A stretch of DNA of 11,806 nucleotides from Hyphomicrobium sp. (GTDB taxonomy: Bacteria; Pseudomonadota; Alphaproteobacteria; Rhizobiales; Hyphomicrobiaceae). The position numbers and the translations under genes are program-made. The notes beneath the pieces were generated by a model. The model worked only from the letters and a program-made list of their open reading frames with translations. It was not told where the DNA came from and did no database searches. The stretch lies in the NCBI GenBank assembly GCA_025927515.1, contig JAICLG010000081.1:1-11806 (forward strand), written 5' to 3'. This document shows positions 5,933 to 11,806 of this stretch, piece after piece; within the stretch, counting starts at the first letter, position 1, and each line of letters begins with the position of its first letter.

Positions 5933-5958
5933 AACGCGTGGCGCGGCAGGCGGTTTCC
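5933..5958 (-). promoter_or_regulatory. Possible EcfG-like promoter of the GST gene (one mismatch)
   Basis: On the minus strand GGAAA (5954-5958) is followed by a 17-base spacer and CGTT (5933-5936), 26 bases before the ATG at 5906. The -35 differs from GGAAC at one position. Spacing and placement are right, but five plus four bases with a mismatch can arise by chance. Confidence 0.3.
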
Positions 5959-6064
5959 ATAACGGAGCGATCGAGACGTTCGAGCGTTACCGTACACAGA
6001 CGGCGAGCCAATTCCGACCCGGAAATTCGTCCGACAGACCGGCAATCTAATCAGGCGGAGTCCA

Positions 6065-7342
6065 ATGAAGGCCGAGAAATCCTCTCCCCGATTGTCTTAC
6101 ACCGCTCCTTCAACCGAGAGTCCTTGGTCAACATATCTCACCCAGATCGATCGGGTGACGCCTTATCTCGGCCGCCTCGGACGTTGGGTTGAAACGCTCA
6201 AGCACCCAAAGCGTGCTCTTATCGTCGACATCCCGATCGAGATGGATGACGGATCGGTCAGACATTTCGAAGGATTCCGAGTCCAGCACAACCTGTCTCG
6301 CGGGCCGGGCAAAGGCGGCCTGCGTTTTCATCCAAGCGTGACACTCGAGGAGACGATGGCGCTTGCGGCGTGGATGACCATCAAGACCGCAGCGATGGAC
6401 CTGCCGTTTGGCGGCGCTAAAGGCGGGGTCCGAGTCGATCCGCGAACGCTTTCGCGTCACGAGCTGGAGAAGTTAACCCGGCGCTACACCAGCGAAATCG
6501 CGATCATCATCGGACCGAAGCGCGATATTCCAGCGCCTGACGTCAATACAAACGCCCAGGTGATGGCATGGATGATGGACACTTATTCGATGCATGTCGG
6601 ATTCACCTCGACGGGTGTGGTTACGGGAAAGCCTGTTCACCTCGGGGGCTCGCTCGGCCGCGTCAAGGCGACGGGCCGCGGCGTCTACGTTACGGGACGT
6701 GAAGCTGCGCAGAGATTGGGGCTTGAGCTTGAAGGGGCACGCGTTGCGCTTCAAGGGTTCGGCAATGTCGGTTCGGCCGCTGCCGAACTTTTCGCGGTCG
6801 CCGGGTCAAAGATCGTCGCGGTTCAGGATCAATGGGGTACGCTCATCACCGGCAAGGGCGTCGATGTCGAAGACCTTCTCGCTCGCCACCGCGCCGGTCA
6901 TGGCATTGGCGGCTCGCCAGCCGACGACGATGCGTTCTGGGATGTGCCTTGCGACATCCTCATTCTCGCGGCTCTCGAAAGTCAGCTGACCGCCGAGCGC
7001 GCGCAAAGGATAAAGGCGAAGCTCGTACTCGAAGGCGCAAATGGCCCGACGCTTGCCGCGGCCGATGATGTCCTTGCCGATCGCGGTATTCTCGTCGTGC
7101 CGGATATCCTCTGCAACGCGGGCGGCGTGACCGTCAGCTATTTCGAATGGGTGCAGGATTTCTCGAACTTCTTCTGGAAAGAAAGCGAGATCAATGCGCG
7201 GCTTGATACGTTGTTGGTCGAGGCGTTGCGTAAGGTGTGGCTCTATGGGGAGCGCAATAGCATCTCGCTGCGTACCGCAGCCTTCGTCGTCGCTTGCGAG
7301 CGCATCCTAACGGCGCGGCAGGAGCGGGGGCTCTATCCGTAA
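6065..7342 (+). CDS. gdhA: Glutamate dehydrogenase (Glu/Leu/Phe/Val dehydrogenase family)
   Basis: 425-residue cytosolic enzyme interconverting glutamate and 2-oxoglutarate plus ammonium with NAD(P). It matches the compact hexameric RocG/GudB type in length and order. The substrate domain shows QHNLSRGPGKGGLRFHPSV (74-92, Lys83), a second lysine at 107, the catalytic Lys119 in PFGGAKGG and Asp159 in PAPDVNT. The Rossmann domain begins at about 195 with GFGNVG (231-236), and NAGGVTVSYFEW (351-362) is the usual C-terminal signature. The pattern fits glutamate rather than branched-chain amino acids, but specificity is inferred. AGGCGGAG at 6053-6060 supports the ATG. The position beside the RNA methyltransferase (71-base gap, no terminator seen) allows co-transcription. 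The choice between NAD and NADP cannot be made safely by eye. Confidence 0.93.
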   Translation: MKAEKSSPRLSYTAPSTESPWSTYLTQIDRVTPYLGRLGRWVETLKHPKRALIVDIPIEMDDGSVRHFEGFRVQHNLSRGPGKGGLRFHPSVTLEETMALAAWMTIKTAAMDLPFGGAKGGVRVDPRTLSRHELEKLTRRYTSEIAIIIGPKRDIPAPDVNTNAQVMAWMMDTYSMHVGFTSTGVVTGKPVHLGGSLGRVKATGRGVYVTGREAAQRLGLELEGARVALQGFGNVGSAAAELFAVAGSKIVAVQDQWGTLITGKGVDVEDLLARHRAGHGIGGSPADDDAFWDVPCDILILAALESQLTAERAQRIKAKLVLEGANGPTLAAADDVLADRGILVVPDILCNAGGVTVSYFEWVQDFSNFFWKESEINARLDTLLVEALRKVWLYGERNSISLRTAAFVVACERILTARQERGLYP

Positions 7343-7413
7343 GAGCCGCGGCAGCCAGCGGGCGCGGCGAGAAAGCTGTCGATGTCCGCACGTCTTCCAG
7401 ATATGCAGACGGG

Positions 7414-8529
7414 ATGACGTCTAACGATGATTTCGAGATTTTCCTTGTGGCGGCCCCGGGCTTGGAGTCCGCGCTTTGCGCCGAGGCTCGGGCGCTCGGC
7501 TTTCGCGCAGCGACGGCCATCACGGGCGGCGTCACCGTCCGGGGGAACTGGCCGGAAGTCTGGCGTGCGAACCTTGAGCTTCGCGGCGCCGGTCGCGTGC
7601 TCGCTCGTATCGCAGCGTTCCGGGTCCTGCACCTCGCGCAGCTCGACAAGCGCGCACGGCGAGTAGCCTGGGGCGATGTATTACGCCGGGATGTGCCCTT
7701 TCGAGTCGAGGCGTCTTGCAAGAGCTCTCGCATCTATCACTCGGGAGCCGCGGCCGAGCGCATTGAGCGCGCGATCCGAGAAGAACTCGGAGCGCCCGCG
7801 TCACCCGACGCCGACGATTGCATCAAGGCGCGCATCGAAAACGATCTCTGCACGGTTGCGGTCGATACATCGGGTGAATTGCTGCACAAGCGCGGCCACA
7901 AGGAAGCTGTCAGCAAAGCGCCGATGCGCGAGACGATGGCGTCCCTGTTCCTCCGTCAGTGCGGATATGATGGCACCGTGCCCGTCGTTGATCCGATGTG
8001 TGGATCGGGTACGTTCGTCATCGAGGCTGCCGAAATCGCGGCGGGGCTCAAACCGGGACGGTCCCGGAATTTCGCGTTCGAGCAGCTGGCAACTTTTGAT
8101 GAAGCGGCTTGGGGGCGGCTGTGCGTCGAAGGCAATGCCGTCACGCCGACAATTAGATTTTACGGAAGCGACCGCGATGCTGGCGCCATTACCATGAGCC
8201 GTGCCAACGCCGAGCGCGCGGGCGTTGCCGATATAACCAATTTCCAACAGCTCGCGATTTCGGATCTCACCGCTCCGAGCGGGCCGCCCGGCCTCGTTAT
8301 CGTCAATCCGCCATACGGAACCCGAATAGGAGAGCAAAAGAGCCTCCATCCGCTTTACCGCTCGCTCGGCCAAGTCCTGCGCGACCGGTTCTCAGGTTGG
8401 CGCGTTGGCTTGATTACGAGCGAGACGTCGCTCGCCAAGGCGACGATGCTTCCGTTCGCGCCGCCGTCCGGTTCGGTTTCGCACGGAGGATTGCGCGTGA
8501 CGCTGTTCCAGAGCGGACCACTGCCGTAG
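7414..8529 (+). CDS. THUMP-domain class I SAM-dependent RNA methyltransferase (RlmL N-terminal-like)
   Basis: 371-residue cytoplasmic enzyme expected to methylate a guanine N2 in RNA. It corresponds to the N-terminal half of E. coli RlmL (23S rRNA G2445) without the RlmK half. A ferredoxin-like lead (1-45) and THUMP domain (about 46-155) bind RNA. LDLSG-like VDTSGELLHKRGHKEA (150-165) leads into the methyltransferase domain, whose motif I is DPMCGSGTFVIEAA (193-206), whose acidic motif is GSDRD (251-255) and whose catalytic motif IV is NPPYG (298-302). The ATG at 7414 is chosen because the family similarity begins there, though the ribosome site is poor; the frame is open 40 codons upstream, partly overlapping gdhA. 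The exact target nucleotide, rRNA or otherwise, cannot be told from sequence. Its stop lies six bases from that of convergent murJ. Confidence 0.88.
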   Translation: MTSNDDFEIFLVAAPGLESALCAEARALGFRAATAITGGVTVRGNWPEVWRANLELRGAGRVLARIAAFRVLHLAQLDKRARRVAWGDVLRRDVPFRVEASCKSSRIYHSGAAAERIERAIREELGAPASPDADDCIKARIENDLCTVAVDTSGELLHKRGHKEAVSKAPMRETMASLFLRQCGYDGTVPVVDPMCGSGTFVIEAAEIAAGLKPGRSRNFAFEQLATFDEAAWGRLCVEGNAVTPTIRFYGSDRDAGAITMSRANAERAGVADITNFQQLAISDLTAPSGPPGLVIVNPPYGTRIGEQKSLHPLYRSLGQVLRDRFSGWRVGLITSETSLAKATMLPFAPPSGSVSHGGLRVTLFQSGPLP

Positions 8530-8549
8530 TTTGCGTCATTCGGCAAACT
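8528..8549. other. Inverted repeat spanning the convergent stop codons
   Basis: AGTTTGC (8528-8534) and GCAAACT (8543-8549) form a perfect 7-bp inverted repeat with an 8-base loop covering both stop codons of the methyltransferase gene and murJ. Neither strand has a strong T run after it, so a bidirectional terminator is possible but not convincing. Confidence 0.35.
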
Positions 8550-10056
8550 TGCCGAGGGGAAGGCGCGAGCGGAACAGGAACACGCCTAACACATAGGCCA
8601 CGCCGGCGCACATCATGGCGCCGATCAAGGCTGCTATGTCCGCGAATTGGCCGGGCAACAGGGACGCGCCAAACCGGGCCCCGATCCAAGCCCCTATTCC
8701 GGTGACGATGGCGGCGACGAGGACCGGTCCCAAAGCTCGCAGAAAAATAGATTCGATCGCCAGGAGATCACGGCTTCGGCCGAACCACGTCAGAATACCG
8801 ACGTTGATCCAAGCACCCAGCGCCGTGCCCAGTGCAACGCCTGCAACACCCCAGCCAAGTCCCCAGACGAAGACGACCTTCAGCAAGATGTTCAAGACGA
8901 TCGAGGTCACGGTCGCGCGCGCGGGCGTCAGCGTGTCGTGCCGCGCGTAGAAGGTCGACGCGACGATGCGTACGAGCGCCATCGCCGGCAAACCCGCGCC
9001 GTAGGCGGCGAGCGCCGCCCCCGCGAGATCGGCAGAATGCGCATCGAACGCGCCGTGGGCGAACAATGCCCGCATTATTGTGTCGGGAATTGCGATAAAC
9101 ACGCAGGCGAATGGCAACGTCAGCAGCAGCGTAAGCGCGGCCGAGCGGTTTTGAGCGGAGTCCGAACCAGATCGATCGTTGCGCGCCAGCCGCACGGACA
9201 TTTCCGGGAGCAGCACCGTTCCCAAAGCAATTCCGAGAACGCCCAGCGGCAATTGATTGACGCGATCCGCGTAATAAAGCGCCGTCCGGCTGCCGCTGGC
9301 GAGGTAGCTCGCGATGAAGAAGTCGATCAGCGGGGCGACGACAACGCTGGCAGCGCCGAGGATGACGATTCCCAAAGCTTTGAAGAATTCGGCGATCTCG
9401 GGTGTCCATCGCAACGGTGCGATGGATACCGAAAGGTTGTCGCGCCGTGCGGCCCAGACAATGAAGATGAGTTGCAGCACGCCGCCGAGCAGAACGCCCC
9501 ACGCCGCGGCGTATCCGGCATTCGGAAACCAGCTCGACGCGAGAAGGGTGGCGATCATCGCGAGGTTGAGAAAGTTCGACCACGCAGCGGCGGCCCAGAA
9601 TTTTCCGATCGCGTTGAGCATCGCCGACAGTTGAACCGCGACGACCGTGAGGATCAGATAAGGGAAGGTGATGCGCGCGAAGTCCGCCGTGAGCACAAGC
9701 TGATCGGCCGTATATCCCGGCACGAACACATGCACGAGCAGCGGCATGCCGACCAACGCGCCAACGAGGAGCACAGCCTGCGCCGCAAGCTGCCAGGAAA
9801 AGACCTGGTTTGCGAAACTCGCGGCCGCTTGTGCCTCGCCTTTGGCATAGAGAGCTGCATAGCGCGGCAGAAATGCAGGGTTGATCGTTCCTTCGCCGAA
9901 AATGGCGCGGAAATAATTCGGGAACAGGAATGCGAAGAGGAAGGCGTCCGATAGGATTCCCTTGCCGAGAATCCACGCCATCAGCACATCGCGGATGAAG
10001 CCTGTCATGCGCGAGAGCAGCGTAAAGCTGCCAACAGAAAGCAGCTTGCTCAGCAT
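8536..10056 (-). CDS. murJ: Lipid II flippase MurJ (MviN)
   Basis: 506-residue inner-membrane protein of the MOP superfamily that moves lipid II to the periplasmic face for peptidoglycan synthesis; normally essential. About 14 membrane segments fill the length, as in E. coli MurJ. The N-terminus, MLSKLLSVGSFTLLSRMTGF followed by IRD, carries Arg16, Arg22 and Asp23; Asp37 and Arg50 follow in the SDAFLFAF and FPNYFRAIFGEG segments. These are the counterparts of the cavity residues needed for function in E. coli. NPAFLP (59-64) and LLPEMS further on are also characteristic. The start at 10054-10056 is preferred over an ATG 16 codons upstream, since homologues begin here and AGGA (minus strand of 10061-10064) precedes it. 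It appears to be transcribed alone, from a promoter somewhere in 10057-10280. Confidence 0.95.
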   Translation of the reverse strand: MLSKLLSVGSFTLLSRMTGFIRDVLMAWILGKGILSDAFLFAFLFPNYFRAIFGEGTINPAFLPRYAALYAKGEAQAAASFANQVFSWQLAAQAVLLVGALVGMPLLVHVFVPGYTADQLVLTADFARITFPYLILTVVAVQLSAMLNAIGKFWAAAAWSNFLNLAMIATLLASSWFPNAGYAAAWGVLLGGVLQLIFIVWAARRDNLSVSIAPLRWTPEIAEFFKALGIVILGAASVVVAPLIDFFIASYLASGSRTALYYADRVNQLPLGVLGIALGTVLLPEMSVRLARNDRSGSDSAQNRSAALTLLLTLPFACVFIAIPDTIMRALFAHGAFDAHSADLAGAALAAYGAGLPAMALVRIVASTFYARHDTLTPARATVTSIVLNILLKVVFVWGLGWGVAGVALGTALGAWINVGILTWFGRSRDLLAIESIFLRALGPVLVAAIVTGIGAWIGARFGASLLPGQFADIAALIGAMMCAGVAYVLGVFLFRSRLPLGKFAE

Positions 10057-10385
10057 TGCTGTCCTAGCCGGAGTTCGAACAGCGTTCGCATACGGGATGA
10101 CCAAAACTTGTTTCGGAAGGCCGAGGTTATCGGTTCGCTCACCTTACCCGCAACCGTTTACAATTCTTACCCTTGCTGGCGCAACAATCCGCCGCCGCCC
10201 ACTCTCAATGTGCCTTAGCGGTTCCCAGACTGTTAGCCTGAGCTTCCGCCATAAGCTCAGTGAAGGCCGCCCAAACGCAAATCGGGGGTGGGTCGCAAGC
10301 GATCCACCCCCGTTGAATGCGAGGACTATGTGTCTGACTCTGCCGAGACTTACTTAATCGGCAACTCGCATCACACTACCCAGCG
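10057..10385. other. Intergenic region between murJ and nirK (329 bases)
   Basis: No convincing gene in either orientation. It should hold the minus-strand promoter of murJ; I see TTGCGG and GATAAC 16 bases apart on the minus strand (about 10118-10145), which is weak. It also holds a strong hairpin at 10283-10312 and an 8-bp inverted repeat, CTGAGCTT/AAGCTCAG (10238-10245 and 10253-10260), with no T run on either side. Confidence 0.6.
10283..10312 (-). terminator. Strong hairpin, probable terminator of the nirK operon
   Basis: CGGGGGTGG (10283-10291) pairs with CCACCCCCG (10304-10312), and the stem continues inward through TCG/CGA to a small loop, giving about 13 paired positions. On the minus strand it starts some 73 bases after the nirK stop and is followed by ATTTGCGTTT, a weak T tract. 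The stem is very stable, so termination is likely, but the poor T run leaves some doubt. Confidence 0.6.
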
Positions 10386-11339
10386 TCAGCGTACGAGAAT
10401 TTTATCTCCATGCCCCATTGAGGGATCGGCATCCTTGCTGATCATCAACACCGCAATTGCACCCGAGAGCGCTGCACGCATGGAATGGTTGACGAGCGCA
10501 TTGGCGCCTTCCTTCGGGGAAATAATGTCGAAGATCGCCGCGTCACCCGGTGCAACCGTGTAGTTCTGCATCGCCGTCATGACATTCTTCGGATTTCCCG
10601 ACGGATAGACCTTGTCCCAAATGCCGGCAATCGGGTGAAAGCCTGAGAATTCGTTCGGTCCTGCGTTGACGAAATAGATGCGAACGCGCTCGCCGGGTTT
10701 GGCTTCGAGCGTCTGCGTCGCGTTGGTATCGTGAACCGGATCGTACTCGAATGGCGTGGCATTGAACTGATCATGCGTCCACTGGTTCGCCATCATGGCC
10801 TTGATGTCTTCGGGATTATCGAATGTCTGATGCTCGATCAGAACGTACTCGCGGTCCGCCTTCGGCATCGCATTGGGGTCCTTCGGGTCGACGATAAACG
10901 CCCCGACCATGCCGCGTGCAATGTGCTGGATCATCGGATCGGCGCCGCAGTGATAGAAATAAATCCCTGGGTTATCGACGGTGAATTTGAAGGACTTCTT
11001 TTCTCCCGGCTTAATGGGTGCAAAGTCACCGAGGACATCAGTCCGCGCGCTATGGAAATCGATGGAATGCGATTTCTTATTGGCGGCATCGTTGATGAGC
11101 GTGAAATCGATCGTGTCGCCTTCGGTCGCTCGCAACAGCGGGCCTGGCACTTGACCGTTATAGGTCCAGCCGAGCACGGTATGGCCCTGGTTGTCGATCG
11201 GAACCTGAGTCTCCTTGACAGTCAGTTCGATCTTTACGGTCTTGGCCTCGGCCGCGCTGTACATAGCAGTCGCAGCGGTAAATAGCGCTGCCACACCGCT
11301 GACGATCAGCGCTGCCTTTCCGTAACGTAGACCCGTCAT
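10386..11339 (-). CDS. nirK: Copper-containing nitrite reductase (NO-forming), short two-cupredoxin type
   Basis: 317-residue periplasmic enzyme reducing nitrite to nitric oxide. Residues 1-32 are a Sec-type signal peptide (no twin arginine). Two cupredoxin domains follow. Type 1 copper ligands: His91, Cys131, His139, Met144. Type 2 ligands: His96, His130 and His285 (in VNHSMR). The catalytic pair is Asp94, in HSIDFH, and His235, in SGFHPIAGI. All are present, so it should be active. The Cys131-to-His139 loop (CGADPMIQH) is one residue shorter than in Alcaligenes NirK, and the region after YVLIEH (165-170) differs from the classical tower loop, pointing to a non-class-I branch. There is no extra N-terminal domain as in Hyphomicrobium denitrificans NirK. 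The ATG at 11339 is chosen for its signal peptide and AGGGAGA (minus strand of 11345-11351). It lies 37 bases after a cytochrome c gene. Another two-domain copper oxidase is possible but less likely. Confidence 0.83.
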   Translation of the reverse strand: MTGLRYGKAALIVSGVAALFTAATAMYSAAEAKTVKIELTVKETQVPIDNQGHTVLGWTYNGQVPGPLLRATEGDTIDFTLINDAANKKSHSIDFHSARTDVLGDFAPIKPGEKKSFKFTVDNPGIYFYHCGADPMIQHIARGMVGAFIVDPKDPNAMPKADREYVLIEHQTFDNPEDIKAMMANQWTHDQFNATPFEYDPVHDTNATQTLEAKPGERVRIYFVNAGPNEFSGFHPIAGIWDKVYPSGNPKNVMTAMQNYTVAPGDAAIFDIISPKEGANALVNHSMRAALSGAIAVLMISKDADPSMGHGDKILVR

Positions 11340-11376
11340 TCTCGTCTCCCTAAGTTTTACAATAGTGTTGCAGCTC

Positions 11377-11733
11377 TCAATGTCCGCAGTGGCAAACGAC
11401 CCTGAGATATTTGACAAGCTCTTTGATTTCGTCGTCCGACAGGACGCCGCCCCAGTTCGGCATCAAGACGGATTTGTTGACGGCGAGCCCGCCTTCCTTG
11501 ATCGCCTTGAAAAGCTCGTCGTCGGGCGTCTCACCCATGCCCTTCGTATCGGTGTGATCGCGCGGCTTCGTCGAAAGCCCCGGCAGATTGACCCCGGTAC
11601 CGTTACGCTTCAGTCCGTGACACTGGACGCAATACGTTCCGTAGAGCTTCTCGGCAGAAACTTCAGCGTATCCATTTCCAGGCAGTGCGAAGAAAGCGAC
11701 GGCGACAGTTCCCAACGCCATTCGGATTTTCAT
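11377..11733 (-). CDS. Periplasmic monohaem class I cytochrome c, putative NirK electron donor
   Basis: 118-residue precursor. Residues 1-23 are a signal peptide ending near GYA. The haem site is CVQCH (Cys35, Cys38, His39), and Met91 in LMPNWGG is the expected sixth ligand; the helix DDEIKELVKYLR (100-111) is the usual C-terminal cytochrome c helix. The protein ends unusually in VCHCGH, with Cys114, Cys116 and two histidines. A strong GGGAGG precedes the ATG (minus strand of 11743-11748 region), and that ATG overlaps the stop of the upstream cytochrome gene as ATGA. nirK follows after 37 bases. Tight linkage suggests it passes electrons to the nitrite reductase; this is inference from gene order. 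Confidence 0.88.
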   Translation of the reverse strand: MKIRMALGTVAVAFFALPGNGYAEVSAEKLYGTYCVQCHGLKRNGTGVNLPGLSTKPRDHTDTKGMGETPDDELFKAIKEGGLAVNKSVLMPNWGGVLSDDEIKELVKYLRVVCHCGH

Positions 11734-11806
11734 GGGTGACCTCCCAAGCTCACGAGATATGCAGTTAGGCGATTGATATCCTTGTCCTTAAGACTGAGTT
11801 TCGGCA
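11730..11806 (-). CDS. C-terminal end of another cytochrome c (5' part beyond window)
   Basis: Only 25 codons lie in the window. They read PKLSLKDKDINRLTAYLVSL and then GGHP before TGA (11730-11732). This is the typical end of a class I cytochrome c: a segment just after the Met ligand and the final helix with the pattern DKDI..L..YL.SL. The codon cut by the window edge ends in TG, compatible with the methionine ligand directly before Pro. The stop overlaps the start of the following cytochrome gene (ATGA), which implies translational coupling and a shared transcript with nirK. Confidence 0.7.
   Translation of the reverse strand, partial: PKLSLKDKDINRLTAYLVSLGGHP

Noticed and set aside
8647..9954. 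435-codon plus-strand open frame
   Set aside because: Antisense to murJ, with the Arg/Glu/Gln-rich composition of a GC-driven shadow frame and no domain; murJ is unmistakable on the other strand.
8768..9976. 402-codon minus-strand frame inside murJ
   Set aside because: Out-of-frame shadow of murJ, Arg-rich, without membrane segments.
1..11806. tRNA or rRNA genes, CRISPR arrays, insertion sequences, phage or toxin-antitoxin genes
   Set aside because: I looked for direct repeats, transposase-like motifs, tRNA-like arms and paired small genes and saw none I can support; the window reads as ordinary chromosome.

Overview
The window looks like chromosome of a moderately GC-rich alphaproteobacterium of the Hyphomicrobiales (Rhizobiales), possibly Hyphomicrobium-like. 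This is inferred from protein character only: small secreted proteins of a rhizobial type, a stand-alone THUMP RNA methyltransferase, and a copper nitrite reductase linked to c-type cytochromes. Two sites also match the alphaproteobacterial EcfG general-stress promoter pattern. I see no tRNA, rRNA, CRISPR array, insertion sequence or phage gene.

Left part (1-2769). A Bcr/CflA-type drug-efflux transporter runs off the left edge on the minus strand. A 345-base interval follows, holding a minus-strand terminator, an unexplained minus-strand reading frame and an EcfG-like promoter. Next come a small secreted Trp/His-rich protein (+) with its terminator, and a convergent DUF763 protein (-). DUF763 is conserved but uncharacterised.

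Middle (2770-5906). A perfect EcfG-like promoter precedes three co-directional genes: a secreted Pro/Gly/Ser/Thr-rich protein, a 77-residue unknown, and a ribosome-hibernation (S30AE) domain fused to a cold-shock domain. A terminator closes the set, so it reads as a stress or stationary-phase operon. After it come an RNase HII of the long, N-terminally extended form, with its GRG motif replaced by GMS, and a convergent beta-class glutathione S-transferase.

Right-centre (6065-10056). NAD(P)-dependent glutamate dehydrogenase and an RlmL-like THUMP methyltransferase lie on the plus strand. The methyltransferase converges with the lipid II flippase gene murJ, with the two stop codons only a few bases apart.

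Right end (10386-11806). A minus-strand operon carries the tail of one cytochrome c, a second monohaem cytochrome c and a periplasmic copper nitrite reductase (nirK). The stop of the first overlaps the start of the second, and nirK follows closely. The cytochromes are the obvious candidate electron donors for reducing nitrite to nitric oxide. No wholly new system is evident. The most informative leads are the putative EcfG regulon, the variant RNase HII, the compact cytochrome-NirK operon and the orphan reading frame with a terminator near 1 kb.
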